Shown here: positions 26,224-35,304 of the stretch, piece after piece
How the letters are laid out: every line of letters begins with the position of its first letter
How positions within the stretch are numbered: the stretch's first letter is position 1
Origin: JAPPLB01 sp965208945
GTDB lineage: Bacteria > Acidobacteriota > Terriglobia > Bryobacterales > UBA6623
Direction: 5' to 3'
Assembly: GCA_965208945.1 (NCBI GenBank)
Contig: OZ242366.1
Coordinates: forward strand, 3,720,001-3,784,000
Length of the DNA: 64,000 nucleotides
Program-made: the position numbers and the translations under genes
Notes under the pieces: generated by a model
Database searches by the model: none
Seen by the model: the letters and a program-made list of their open reading frames with translations, nothing else
Told to the model about the DNA's origin: nothing

Positions 26224-27000
26224 ATGCATTTACGGGTTCTCATCCTCGCTCTGGCGTTGCTGGCGCCTCTTTCCGGCGCCCGGATCAAGCTCTACCTGGA
26301 AGGGGGCGGAGACCTGCTGGTCAGCGAGTACGCGGTCGAGGGCGACCGTGTCCGTTACTACAGCGTCGAACGGAGCGCATGGGAGGTGATACCGCTTCAG
26401 CTCGTGAATCTCGAGCGAACGCAGCGCGAACAAGAGCGCACGGAAGCCGTACGCCAAGTTCGCCGAAAACAGGAGCAAGAGTTGCGTGCAGCCGAGCGCA
26501 GGGCTCGCACCGAATTGCATCGAGTGCCGCTGGAGGACGGTGTCTATTACCTCAAAGGCAACGAGATCGTCCCGGTCCAGCAGGCCGAACTGATCGAAAA
26601 CAACAGCAAGACAGCAACCCTGTTGAGGGTGCTTTCTCCATTACCGACGGCCGACAAGATGACTCTCGAGCTTGAAGGGCCAACTTCGGCTTTCGTGGCC
26701 GCGGATAACAGGCCGATGTTCTACGTGCGGCTCGAGAAGATCTCCCGCCTCGAGATCCTGCGGCTCAAAGCGAAAAGCAAGCGCCGCGAAGTGCAGGTCA
26801 TCCAGACGATTCCTGAATCGAAGGAAGTGATCGAGACGCACGAGGCCGTCGAGATCTTTCGACAACAACTTGCGCCTCACGTCTATAAAGTGTGGTCGGT
26901 CGAGCCTTTACAGGCCGGCGACTATGCTGTGATTGAATACACTTCCGGCGAAGCCAATCTCCGTGTATGGGATTTCACCGTGGGCACGGCACCCGGTTGA
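26224..27000 (+). CDS. Secreted protein with N-terminal coiled coil, function unknown
   Basis: A 258-residue protein from the ATG at 26224. The signal peptide is LRVLILALALLAPLSGA. A charged helix at about residues 58-100 (ERTQREQERTEAVRQVRRKQEQ and following) should form a coiled coil. The rest is mixed alpha/beta with YYLKGNEIVPVQQAELIENN and a closing beta-rich part (AGDYAVIEYTSGE, LRVWDFTVG). No known domain was recognised. An upstream in-frame extension of 40 codons overlaps degenerate repeat sequence and is rejected. It is probably periplasmic. Confidence 0.7.
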   Translation: MHLRVLILALALLAPLSGARIKLYLEGGGDLLVSEYAVEGDRVRYYSVERSAWEVIPLQLVNLERTQREQERTEAVRQVRRKQEQELRAAERRARTELHRVPLEDGVYYLKGNEIVPVQQAELIENNSKTATLLRVLSPLPTADKMTLELEGPTSAFVAADNRPMFYVRLEKISRLEILRLKAKSKRREVQVIQTIPESKEVIETHEAVEIFRQQLAPHVYKVWSVEPLQAGDYAVIEYTSGEANLRVWDFTVGTAPG

Positions 27001-27084
27001 ATGCAGTCAGACTCAACCCATCTCCACGACGGAGACTGCGTTGACACCTTGCGGATTCCATCGATAAACTGACACACGTGAAGG

Positions 27085-27690
27085 ATGTTACTGCCACGCA
27101 CATTTATTGCTTACTTGGCTCGGGAAGTTGCACATCGACTCTCCCAGGGGTCCATTCAGACTTTTAACGAGTCCGCTGTCCGAGACGCATTTGAGGAAGT
27201 TCTCATCGATGAGCTTAGTCTCGAAGACGAGATCAACGCCGAAGCAAGGGAACTTCTAAACCAGTACACCGACTATATACGCCAAGAGCGCATTCCGTAC
27301 CAGGAGATGTTCTGGAAAGTGAAGCGGAATATCCTGGCGGAGCGCAAAGCAGTTTCGGCCCAGCCGCGCGGCGAGAAAGAGGGGATGAAGATATCCCGCG
27401 ACAAGATCATCGAGCTATCGCACAAGCTTGCAGGCAGGCTGCCGCGCGTCCCTGGGGTGCGAGTCAAGAAGCCGTGGAATGAAATCCGCTTGCAGATTCT
27501 GCGTGAGATAAGAGACATTCTCACCAAGGAAGAGACCATCGATCAGATCGCGCAGGAGAAGATCCGCAACCAGAAGCGTGACATCCCCGAGGGCAGCGAG
27601 GAGTGGATCGTACTCTTCCGGCGCTACTACGAAGAGGAAATGAAGCGCTACGGGATCGACTTGACCCCGGCGTCGGCGGCACCTGTCTAG
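27085..27690 (+). CDS. DUF507 family protein
   Basis: A 201-residue protein beginning MLLPRTFIAYLAREVAHRL, the DUF507 signature. It is built of two similar halves: residues 1-90 and 100-195 each contain a helix like IDELSLEDEINAEARELL or ILTKEETIDQIAQEKI followed by an R-x-(I/D)P segment. DUF507 proteins occur in Acidobacteriota and related phyla with no established role. It is cytoplasmic and highly charged, without membrane segments. It supports the phylum assignment of the window. Confidence 0.85.
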   Translation: MLLPRTFIAYLAREVAHRLSQGSIQTFNESAVRDAFEEVLIDELSLEDEINAEARELLNQYTDYIRQERIPYQEMFWKVKRNILAERKAVSAQPRGEKEGMKISRDKIIELSHKLAGRLPRVPGVRVKKPWNEIRLQILREIRDILTKEETIDQIAQEKIRNQKRDIPEGSEEWIVLFRRYYEEEMKRYGIDLTPASAAPV

Positions 27691-27721
27691 GCTGATTTTC
27701 TCCTGTTGGGGGAAAACATGT

Positions 27722-27912
27722 TAGCCTGCCTTTCTCACCACCCGACGGTCGAAGCACGCGAAAAAAGCCGTGATTCGTGTTTCGTGTCTCGTGTTTCGTG
27801 AAAAACCTTAAAGGCCGTGTTGCGCGCGCCTTTTTCCTCCGCCCGACTCGCGCTTCGTCCTGACGGTCCTCTCACGCACTTCACCTCGCCATGTGGTGAA
27901 AAATGCAGGCTA
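27722..27912. repeat. Dispersed terminal-inverted-repeat element, class B
   Basis: Starts TAGCCTGCCTTTCTCACCAC, ends GTGGTGAAAAATGCAGGCTA, with TA at both ends. It has four heptamer units (GTGATTC, GTGTTTC, GTGTCTC, GTGTTTC). It is the most complete class B copy with consensus ends. Confidence 0.88.
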
Positions 27913-27916
27913 GTTA

Positions 27917-28000
27917 TTCCTCCGCCCGGATGAGGGTCACACAAGCGGGAAACACCCGGACTGGTGTGAACGCCGCTTGATCAGGGGGATGTTTCGGGTC
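27917..28000. repeat. Short second repeat (about 75 bp), copy 2
   Basis: Contains acaagcgggaaacacccgg, ggtgtgaacgccgcttgatc and ggatgtttc, matching 24975-25050. It directly precedes, and touches, the 3' end of xylB on the opposite strand. Confidence 0.6.
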
Positions 28001-29522
28001 AGCCGGACATTTCGGGGAAGCGATCTTTCAGAGCCGGGTAGAGCCTCTGGAAGATGGGATAGTCCGCGTCGTAGCGGCTTCGCCAATCGGGGTCCGGTTC
28101 GACGCGCTCACATTCCTGGATGGCAGTGCGGCAGGCTTCCGAGACGGATCCGAACCGCCCACTCCCCACCATGCCCAGCAGCGCAGCCCCGTAGGCGGAC
28201 CCTTCCTGGCTTTCAAGCGTCGCGATGGGTACGCCGAAGACGGACGCGAGAATCCGCCGCCACAATTCACTGCGGGCACCACCTCCGGAAGCCCGCACGA
28301 TCTTCACGCCTGCGCCGAGCGACGCCACGATGTCAAGGCAGTCCTTCAAGCTGTAGGAAACACCTTCGATCACGGAACGAATCAAGTGGGAGCGCGTGTG
28401 CCTGGCCGTCAGGCCGATCCAACCGCCGCGCGCATGCGCATCGAGGTGCGGCGAGCGCTCGCCCATCAGATAAGGGAGCCAATACAACCCCTCCGAACCA
28501 GCCGGGGCTTGCGCGGCCTCTTCGGCCAGAATCTCATACGGATCGACATCGCGGCGTTGCGCTTCGACAACCGCGTCCCGCCCGAGTTGATTCCGGAACC
28601 ATTGCAAGCTCAGACCGGCTCCTTGCGTCACCCCCATAACGTGCCATTTCCCGGGCACGGCATGGCAAAACGTGTGGACTCTTCCAGCAGGGTCGTAGGC
28701 GACCTTGTCGAGATGGGAGAAGATGACACCGGAAGTGCCTATCGTTGCCGAGACGAGCCCGGTCTCGACAATCCCGTTGCCGACGGCGCTCGCGGCCTGG
28801 TCGCCTGCGCCTCCAACAACCGGGGTCCCCGCACGCAAGCCGGTATGCTCCGATACGATTTCACTGACGGTCCCTGTTACTTCCCGAGACTCGACAACCC
28901 GGGGCAGAATGGAGCGGTCGATCCCGAGTTTCTCGATCAGCGGGTCAGCCCAACGCCGATGTACGACATCGAACAAAGCTGTTCCGGAGGCATCGGAGAC
29001 ATCGCCGGCGAATTCGCCCGTAAGGCGGAAACGGATGTAGTCCTTTGGGAGCAGGACGTGCCGGGCCCGCTCGTAGCTCGACGGATCGTGGTCTCTGACC
29101 CAGATGAGCTTGGGCGCCGTAAACCCGGTGAGAACGGGGTTGGCGGTCTGTTCGAGGACCATGTCCGTCCCAGCGGTTGAGTTGATCCAGTCGACTTGAT
29201 GCTGGCAGCGCTGATCGCACCAGATGATCGCCGGGCGCAGAACGTCGTGGTTTTCGTCCAGCAGAATGAGCCCGTGCATCTGGCCGGACAGGCCGATGGC
29301 CTCGACATCGTCAGCGGCGACGTCGGTTTTTCGCAACACGCCTCGGATCGCCTGCCGCGAGGCCTTCCACCAGTCCTCGGGGCGCTGTTCGGCCCAGAGA
29401 GGCTTGGGCATCCGCATCTCATCGTGCGGCGCGGTGACTCCGCCCGCGACACGGCCGTTCTCGTCAACGAGGAGAGCGCGAGATCCTCCGGTGCCGACAT
29501 CCAGTCCGAGCCAGTACTTCAT
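27999..29522 (-). CDS. xylB: Xylulokinase
   Basis: A 507-residue FGGY-family sugar kinase that phosphorylates D-xylulose to xylulose 5-phosphate with ATP. The N-terminus is KYWLGLDVGTGGSRALLVD. The sugar-binding LSGQMHGLILLD, LPYLMGERSPHLD and the C-terminal ATP-site segment RASGGGARSELWRRILA are all present. The QMHG motif is diagnostic for xylulokinases within the family. No xylose isomerase or transporter is adjacent, so the gene stands alone here. Confidence 0.93.
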   Translation of the reverse strand: MKYWLGLDVGTGGSRALLVDENGRVAGGVTAPHDEMRMPKPLWAEQRPEDWWKASRQAIRGVLRKTDVAADDVEAIGLSGQMHGLILLDENHDVLRPAIIWCDQRCQHQVDWINSTAGTDMVLEQTANPVLTGFTAPKLIWVRDHDPSSYERARHVLLPKDYIRFRLTGEFAGDVSDASGTALFDVVHRRWADPLIEKLGIDRSILPRVVESREVTGTVSEIVSEHTGLRAGTPVVGGAGDQAASAVGNGIVETGLVSATIGTSGVIFSHLDKVAYDPAGRVHTFCHAVPGKWHVMGVTQGAGLSLQWFRNQLGRDAVVEAQRRDVDPYEILAEEAAQAPAGSEGLYWLPYLMGERSPHLDAHARGGWIGLTARHTRSHLIRSVIEGVSYSLKDCLDIVASLGAGVKIVRASGGGARSELWRRILASVFGVPIATLESQEGSAYGAALLGMVGSGRFGSVSEACRTAIQECERVEPDPDWRSRYDADYPIFQRLYPALKDRFPEMSG

Positions 29523-29544
29523 GCGATGGGTCTCTGACCGAGGC

Positions 29545-29690
29545 TAGCCTGCATTTCTCACCACCCGACGGTCGAAGCAGGCGATAAAAAGGCCGTGTTT
29601 CGTGTTTCGTGTCTCGTGTTTCGTGAAAACCATGGGCGGGGGCTTGGTTCACTCCAAGAAGAAATCTCTGACGGGCCAGTGAAGCATAAC
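29545..29690. repeat. Dispersed element, class B2, right-truncated
   Basis: The left end TAGCCTGCATTTCTCACCAC is intact. There are four heptamer units (GTGTTTC, GTGTTTC, GTGTCTC, GTGTTTC), then the B2 segment aaaaccatgggcgggggc. The right end is lost after aagcataacgaccgcc. It lies upstream of xylB and at the 3' side of the M28 gene. Confidence 0.8.
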
Positions 29691-29744
29691 GACCGCCATG
29701 ACTTCGCTTTTCCTTCGCAGCGCTTGGCGGTCACTATCGGCGAG

Positions 29745-31907
29745 CTATCTGGCTTGGCGCAGGGCGGCCTCGGCGTCACGGACTCGGGACGCCACCCTGC
29801 CGAAGACGCCCCGCACGACACCGACCTGCTCGTTTGCCGTCGTCCAGTCGTCTTGCTCGATCGCCTCGCGCACGCCGGGGATTGTCTTTACGCCGTATCC
29901 GGTGTAGAAGCCCGGCGCGTAGAGGGCGTGCTTGAACCATTCGCGCTGTCCGGGAAGGCCACCCTCCAGGCGCATCGCCTGTTCGACCTGACGGAGGGCG
30001 GCGTTCGCTCTGGATACATCGCCTGTCGGGCCGGCCCCGCCGAGCGCCTGCGCCAAGGTTTTCTCGTAGGCGTGGGCGGCCTTGCCGAGCGCATCGAGGC
30101 CGCCTCGCAGAGGCTTGAGGTCGAGCGAAATCGAGGCGTCCTTCCTGCGCTTGTTGATCAGCAGCGCATCCAATTCATCGAGATACACACCAATGGTGTC
30201 CGCGAGATTGGTGAACTCGAAGGGGAGCACCTCGGCGTTAGCCATGCGTGACAAGGCCACGGCATGCACCTGCGCGAGGGCGCGCCCGTAGGAGAATTGC
30301 GGGTCGCCGAAGCGCCGGTACCAGTCGAACGAGTCATAGATGGAATGGTAAACGCCGAAAACCGGCACACGGAAAGCCGTGTTCACGGATGCGACGGTCA
30401 GGTGATCGAGAAAAACAGTGTAGTCCGACCCGGAGCCCAGCGCCCCGATGCGCAAATCGCGGCGCGAGTCGAGTTCTTTTTTCCTAGCGTCGTCGCCCGC
30501 CTGTTTGACGGCTTTCTCCTTCATGACGGTCCAAAGGCTTTGGCCCGAGTTCGGGTCGGTGATCGAGTGCGCGACTTCGTTGAGGAATCGCTCCAGAGTG
30601 TGCGATCCGGCGAAGCTCAGAACGCCGGCGCGATTGCTGTCCGTGTTGAAGTAGGCAACGGTCTTCCCGCGGATTTCATCCCTGTACTTCTCGCCCCACT
30701 CGGTTGAACCGATCAGGCCCCACTCCTCGGCGTCCCAACTGGCAAAGACGATCGTTCGCTTCGGCTGCCAGCCCTGCTTCACCATCTCGGCGAGGGTTCG
30801 CGCGGTTTCCATCAGCGCCGCGTTTCCACTGATGGGATCCATGGCGCCGTTGGCCCATCCGTCGTGATGGTTGCCGTAGATGATCCATTCATCCGGATCG
30901 TTGCTGCCGGGAATCTTGGCGATCACGTTGTAGCCGGTGGGGATGGTCCAATTGAAGCTCACCTTGAGACGTACCTTCGCCGGTCCCGGCCCGACGTGGT
31001 ACGTCAGAGGCAATGCCCCACGCCAGTTCTCCGGAGCTACGGGACCGCCCAAGTTGCGCAGGATCGGCAGCGCGTCACCGTAGGAAATCGGCAGCACAGG
31101 GATCTTAGGCAACGTCTTCGACTCGGAAATCTCGAGCCGCTTACCTCCGGGCTCGGCGCCCCAGCCGGGCGTGAGGGGATCACCGGGATGGATCGGCATG
31201 TCCATCGTGCTGCCACTTTGGACGCTCCATTTCGAGCGATATGGTCCGTCAGGATAGGCGTCGCCGTGAAAATAACCGTCGTCACGCGGATCGGAATAGA
31301 TGATGCAGCCAATCGCACCGTGTTCGGCGGCCACCTTCGGCTTGATGCCGCGCCAGCCTCCGAAGTATCGAGCCAGCACGATCTTGCCGTTGACGTCGAT
31401 GCCCAATTCGTCAAGCACTTCGTAGTCGGCGGGCATGCCGTAGTTGACGTAAACAATTTGTCCGGTGACATCGCCGTCGGGCGAGTACGCATTGAAGGAA
31501 GGCAGTTGGCCTTCATCGGAGGAATCCTTGTCTTCGGGAAGCGCCGGTTCCTCGAGTTTGGCGACGTAGCTTTCCGGAGCGAGCAACTCGAGATGCCGTT
31601 CACGAGGCGTCGGCATCAGTGCTTCAAACTTGTGGAACTCCGCATCCAGACCCCATGTCTTGAACTTGTCGAGGACATACTGCGCCACTTCCATACCCGC
31701 CTTGCTGCCGGTGTGATGTGGCTCCTCCGACATCACTCGGATGTACTCGCGGACATTGGCCGCCCGAGGGATGGAGGCCATCTTCGCTTCCATCTCACGC
31801 TGTGCCTTCGAGCTGTCGGATGTGAAACCGCGGATGGCTGCGCGATCGGTTTGCGCCGCAACAGGTGCCGTCGCGAGCACGGCGAAGCACAAGATCCATT
31901 TCCTCAT
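29745..31907 (-). CDS. Exported M28 metallopeptidase, glutamate carboxypeptidase II-like
   Basis: A 720-residue protein with signal peptide (RKWILCFAVLATAPVAAQ). The layout follows the PSMA/NAALADase group: a protease-associated segment (about 110-300), the M28 zinc domain and a C-terminal transferrin receptor-like dimerisation domain (from about 590). Zinc ligands and catalytic acids are in GNHHDGWANGAMD, SWDAEEWGLIG, NTDSN and YHSIYDSFDWY. Such enzymes remove C-terminal acidic or other residues from peptides. With the S46 peptidase it suggests growth on extracellular peptides. Confidence 0.92.
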   Translation of the reverse strand: MRKWILCFAVLATAPVAAQTDRAAIRGFTSDSSKAQREMEAKMASIPRAANVREYIRVMSEEPHHTGSKAGMEVAQYVLDKFKTWGLDAEFHKFEALMPTPRERHLELLAPESYVAKLEEPALPEDKDSSDEGQLPSFNAYSPDGDVTGQIVYVNYGMPADYEVLDELGIDVNGKIVLARYFGGWRGIKPKVAAEHGAIGCIIYSDPRDDGYFHGDAYPDGPYRSKWSVQSGSTMDMPIHPGDPLTPGWGAEPGGKRLEISESKTLPKIPVLPISYGDALPILRNLGGPVAPENWRGALPLTYHVGPGPAKVRLKVSFNWTIPTGYNVIAKIPGSNDPDEWIIYGNHHDGWANGAMDPISGNAALMETARTLAEMVKQGWQPKRTIVFASWDAEEWGLIGSTEWGEKYRDEIRGKTVAYFNTDSNRAGVLSFAGSHTLERFLNEVAHSITDPNSGQSLWTVMKEKAVKQAGDDARKKELDSRRDLRIGALGSGSDYTVFLDHLTVASVNTAFRVPVFGVYHSIYDSFDWYRRFGDPQFSYGRALAQVHAVALSRMANAEVLPFEFTNLADTIGVYLDELDALLINKRRKDASISLDLKPLRGGLDALGKAAHAYEKTLAQALGGAGPTGDVSRANAALRQVEQAMRLEGGLPGQREWFKHALYAPGFYTGYGVKTIPGVREAIEQDDWTTANEQVGVVRGVFGRVASRVRDAEAALRQAR

Positions 31908-32107
31908 GGCAAAGCATTCTAACGGAGATCATGCCCATGGCGTACGCTCAGGAGCGTGGAAGCCAGCACAACGAACCGATTCTACATACCGTTTTCCCGA
32001 GACATGCTCAACAAGTGTTGCGTCAACGGAATCGGACAAAGATGGAAAACAAGATTGCCGAAGGCCTCTCCACGTCCACTCCAGGAAGACAGGAACCCGC
32101 GAGAGAA

Positions 32108-32782
32108 TCATTTTGCGAACTGAATCAATTCGCTGAACGCGGTGACGATTCGAGCGGCTACGTCCTGATAAAGCACCTCTGTCTTGCCCCGGACCAAGCC
32201 ATGGCCTCCGTTCTCGATTTCAAGGAGCCGGTTGCGGCCTGAGACACGCTGCAGCGCCACTCGCATTTCCTCCAGCGTCCCGAACGGATCCTTCGAGCCG
32301 TGGACGAAGAGCGACGGGGTTCGCAACTCGGCGAAATGATCTGTCCGTGACCTTTCCGGCCTGCCCGGTGGATGCAGTGGATAGGAGATCAGCAACAGAG
32401 CGTCCGCTACGCTCTCATCTTCGGATGCCAACATGGTTGCTTGCCGGCCTCCGTACGACTGTCCTCCGAGATACACCTCCGCAGCACGTTCACGCATGCA
32501 ATCGACCACCCGACGCAGTCCCTCGCGGTCCTGGGCTGTTCTTCCGGGATTCGGTGGCCCTTTCAGCCGTTTCTGACGGAACGGCATATTGCTTCGCAAG
32601 ACGGATACACCGCTCTCGGCGAAAGCCTCCGCCAAGGCAACCAGCAGGCGGGAATCCGCGTTGCCGCCCGCGCCGTGAGTCAGAACGAGGGCCGAGTCTC
32701 CATCCGCTGTATGGAGAAACCCACGCACCGCCGGCCCTTCCTGGTAGTCACGGTAGAACGCTTCGACACCAACTTCCGTCAT
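32108..32782 (-). CDS. Alpha/beta hydrolase, KANL3/Tex30-like
   Basis: A 224-residue cytoplasmic alpha/beta hydrolase. It has the oxyanion segment LTHGAGGNADS, nucleophile elbow GGQSYGGRQA (Ser), the acid in FVHGSKDPFG and catalytic His in ENGGHGLV. This arrangement is that of the KANL3/Tex30-type dienelactone-hydrolase-related family. The substrate is unknown. It is monocistronic; the 200 bp between it and the M28 gene hold no recognisable feature. Confidence 0.85.
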   Translation of the reverse strand: MTEVGVEAFYRDYQEGPAVRGFLHTADGDSALVLTHGAGGNADSRLLVALAEAFAESGVSVLRSNMPFRQKRLKGPPNPGRTAQDREGLRRVVDCMRERAAEVYLGGQSYGGRQATMLASEDESVADALLLISYPLHPPGRPERSRTDHFAELRTPSLFVHGSKDPFGTLEEMRVALQRVSGRNRLLEIENGGHGLVRGKTEVLYQDVAARIVTAFSELIQFAK

Positions 32783-32810
32783 GGTTCGCTCCTCCGAATT
32801 CCCGGCATCC

Positions 32811-32992
32811 TAGCCTGCATTTCTCACCACCCGACGGCCGAAGCACGCGATACGACCGCCATGACTTCGTTGCACTTGCTTGACGTGCTCAACGTACTGT
32901 TCAAGTACGCCTGCGCGCGTCAAGCGGCTTGCGCCTAGTCCTGACGGCCCTCTCACGTACTTCACCTCGCCGCGTGGTGAGAAATGCAGGCT
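32811..32992. repeat. Dispersed terminal-inverted-repeat element, class A, copy 7
   Basis: Starts TAGCCTGCATTTCTCACCAC, ends GTGGTGAGAAATGCAGGCT. It lies between the divergent hydrolase and DUF72 genes. It is the last copy in the window; none was found in the accessory region beyond. Confidence 0.9.
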
Positions 32993-33044
32993 GGTCAAAG
33001 CCCGCCAGCGGATATACTCGTTGGCAAGTCCGACTCGATTCACT

Positions 33045-33701
33045 ATGGCCGAACTCTTCGCCGGCACCTCCGGATACTCTTACCCGAACTGGAAGCCCGA
33101 ATTCTACCCTCAAAAACTCGCTTCCAGGAAGTTCTTGCAGCACTACGCCACCCGCCTCAACGCCGTTGAAATCAACTACACCTTCCACCGCACCCCGGCC
33201 GAGAGCACCTTGGAGAACTGGATCAACAGCACGAGTGAAAACTTCCGCTTCTGCATCAAGGCCCACCAGCGCATCACGCACTTCAAGCGCCTCAAAAACG
33301 TCAAGGAGCCGACTTTGTTGTTCCTTCGCTCGATTGACGCGCTCCACGAAACCGGGCGTCTCGGAGTCGTCCTCTTTCAGCTCCCGCCCAACTTGAAGCG
33401 TGATACCGAGCGCCTGGAAACATTTCTGGGCGACCTTCCCGGCGACATGCGCTACGCGATGGAGTTCCGGCACGAATCCTGGTTCGACGATGCCGTGTAC
33501 GACCTCTTGCGCAAGCACAACGTGACCGTCTGCCTCGCCGAATCCGACAAACTCGAGACTCCCGAAGTCCGTACTGCTGACTTCGTGTACTTCCGCCTTC
33601 GAAAAACCGACTATACCCCGGAAGACCGCCGTAGAATCGTCGCCAAAGTCGAAGAAATAAAGGATGACGGCCAAGACGTGTTCCTTTTCTACAAGAATTA
33701 A
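33045..33701 (+). CDS. DUF72 family protein, possibly shortened at its C-terminus
   Basis: A 218-residue TIM-barrel-like DUF72 protein. The N-terminus is LFAGTSGYSYPNWKPEFYP, with NAVEINYTFHRTP, FRFCIKAHQRITH, LFQLPPNLK and AMEFRHESWF. The ATG at 33045 starts the family homology; the frame extends upstream only through the dispersed element. Homologues usually continue some residues past the FLFYK(H/N) strand, whereas this one stops there (FLFYKN). An integrase gene follows directly, so the end may have been altered by an insertion. Biochemical role is unknown. Confidence 0.85.
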   Translation: MAELFAGTSGYSYPNWKPEFYPQKLASRKFLQHYATRLNAVEINYTFHRTPAESTLENWINSTSENFRFCIKAHQRITHFKRLKNVKEPTLLFLRSIDALHETGRLGVVLFQLPPNLKRDTERLETFLGDLPGDMRYAMEFRHESWFDDAVYDLLRKHNVTVCLAESDKLETPEVRTADFVYFRLRKTDYTPEDRRRIVAKVEEIKDDGQDVFLFYKN

Positions 33702-33768
33702 CGTTGTGGTAGACTAGAGGTGCGATAAGAACCTCTAGCCCACTCCCCTTTTGGGGTTCCAGGCTTGG

Positions 33769-33805
33769 AAACGGGAGCCGCTCGAACGGCTCCCGTTTAC
33801 TTTTT
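33769..33805 (+). terminator. Strong hairpin terminator between DUF72 gene and integrase
   Basis: Perfect 12-bp stem AAACGGGAGCCG/CGGCTCCCGTTT with a CTCGAA loop, followed by ACTTTTT on the plus strand. It overlaps the integrase stop codon. Just upstream are two smaller stems, TAGAGGT/ACCTCTA and CCCC-TTTT-GGGG, so the whole junction is structured. Confidence 0.75.
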
Positions 33806-34690
33806 CCGGCTCCGTTTGGTCAACAAACGCAGAGTCGGGTCAGAGTCGTTCACCTCCTTCACGATGCGAGCTAGCCGGTTGCGGCGAGCGGTGTTCCACG
33901 GGGCGTAGTAGCGTTCCGTGGTGAGGATGCTGTGATGGCCGAGCAGGGAGCTCACTTCCTGCATGGCGACGCCGGAGAGGAGCAGCTCGACGGCGAAGGT
34001 GTCGCGGAGCTGATGCGGACGGAAGTCCGGAAGGCCGGCGCTGCGTCCGATGTGCTGCAGCCTGCGGCGCCAGCGTTTGGCGGCGGAGACGCGCTTGGTG
34101 GTTCCCGACCAGAAGAAGTGCTTCGTTCCGAAGCCGCCCTTGATCGTGCGCAGGGCGTTCATGACCAGAGCGGGCAGTGGCACCATGACGAGCTCGCCGG
34201 TCTTGGAGCGGTGCAGGGTCAGGTGCTCACCGTTGAGGGCGTCGATACGGCAGCCCACGGCGTCTCCGATCGAGAGTCCGGAGTAGCGCATGAGAAGGAT
34301 CAGGGCGTACTCGCCGGGCTTCCTTTCAGAAGCGATCGCGAGAGTCTGAAACTCGTCGCGGGAGAGCGGCAAGGTAGGAATCTGGTCGACCTTCGGAAGG
34401 GCAAGCTTTGACATGGGAGAGTTTTCGATCCAGTCCATGTCCACGGCGAAGGCGTAGAACGTGCGAAGCATTTTCAGGCGGGTCTTCGCCGTGCTCGGTT
34501 GCACATTCCAGGAGTCGTAAAACTCGCGAAGGATGATCGCGTCGTAGTCGGCGAGGTTGATGAGCCTGCGTTGCCGGCCGAAGTCGATCCAGGACCGGAA
34601 CAGCGAACGGTAGTTAGCGATGGTCAGATCCGAGCGGTTGCGCCGCTGCAGCTCTTCGAGAAAGGCATCGGTGGCCTTGGCCAGTTTCAA
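33797..34690 (-). CDS. Tyrosine recombinase (phage-type integrase)
   Basis: A 297-residue site-specific recombinase. The N-terminal SAM-like core-binding domain (residues 1-95) precedes the catalytic domain. Catalytic residues are seen in MRYSGLSIGDA (Arg), LHRSKTGELV (Lys), HQLRDTF (His-x-x-Arg), LLGHHS (His) and the nucleophile in TERYYAPW. It overlaps the upstream resolvase by four bases (ATGA), so they form one transcript. It marks the start of the accessory region to its right or a former mobile element. Confidence 0.92.
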   Translation of the reverse strand: MKLAKATDAFLEELQRRNRSDLTIANYRSLFRSWIDFGRQRRLINLADYDAIILREFYDSWNVQPSTAKTRLKMLRTFYAFAVDMDWIENSPMSKLALPKVDQIPTLPLSRDEFQTLAIASERKPGEYALILLMRYSGLSIGDAVGCRIDALNGEHLTLHRSKTGELVMVPLPALVMNALRTIKGGFGTKHFFWSGTTKRVSAAKRWRRRLQHIGRSAGLPDFRPHQLRDTFAVELLLSGVAMQEVSSLLGHHSILTTERYYAPWNTARRNRLARIVKEVNDSDPTLRLLTKRSRKK

Positions 34691-35304
34691 GAGCGTGGCT
34701 TCTCTCTCTGTCGCCGGTGGAAAGTGGGAGTGGGCTTGAAGTTGTCGGCCTCGCCGCCCGGGAACCAGCGGTAGAGCGTGACGGGATGCACGCCGATGCG
34801 CTGGGCGATCTTGGTTTTCGGAAGGGTGCCTTCGCGGAGCAGCGAGCGGGCGAGCGCGACGTTGTCGGGGTTGTGGAACTTTGACGAAGCTCCCCAGCGG
34901 TTGCCGTTCTTGCGGAGCTTGGCGATGCCGGCGCGGGTGCGTTCGGAGTTGAGCTGGTGTTCCATCTGCGCGAAGGCGGCGACGATGGTGAACACGGCTT
35001 CGCCGATGGGGGTGTTGGTGTCGATGCCTTCGGTGAGGCTGACGAGCTCGACCTTCATGGAGCGAAGCTTCTCGACGATCTGGACCAGGTGGGACACGCT
35101 GCGGCCGAGCCGGTCGAAGCGCCAGACGACGAGGGTGTCGCCGGCGCGCAGGATATCGAAGAGGCGGTCGAGTTCGGGGCGCTTGCGGCTGATGCCGGAA
35201 GCGTGCTCGGTGAAGATCCGTTCACAGCGGGCGTCGCTGAGAGCGCTGATTTGCAGCTCCGGGTCCTGGTCGACGGTGGAGACTCGGGCGTACCCAATTT
35301 TCAC
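34687..35304 (-). CDS. Serine recombinase (resolvase/invertase family)
   Basis: A 205-residue small serine recombinase. The catalytic Ser9 lies in GYARVSTVDQDPELQ, with VVWRFDRLGRSVSHL, AFAQMEHQLNSERTRAGIA and a C-terminal helix-turn-helix (TKIAQRIGVHPVTLYRWFPGG). It is close in layout to Tn3-type resolvases and DNA invertases. Its coupling with a tyrosine integrase in one operon is uncommon and suggests an integrative element with two recombination steps. Confidence 0.93.
   Translation of the reverse strand: MKIGYARVSTVDQDPELQISALSDARCERIFTEHASGISRKRPELDRLFDILRAGDTLVVWRFDRLGRSVSHLVQIVEKLRSMKVELVSLTEGIDTNTPIGEAVFTIVAAFAQMEHQLNSERTRAGIAKLRKNGNRWGASSKFHNPDNVALARSLLREGTLPKTKIAQRIGVHPVTLYRWFPGGEADNFKPTPTFHRRQREKPRS

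Noticed and set aside
33720..33770. tRNA-like structure next to the integrase
   Set aside because: Stems TAGAGGT/ACCTCTA and CCCC/GGGG are present, but no complete cloverleaf, T-loop or CCA-proximal acceptor stem could be made.
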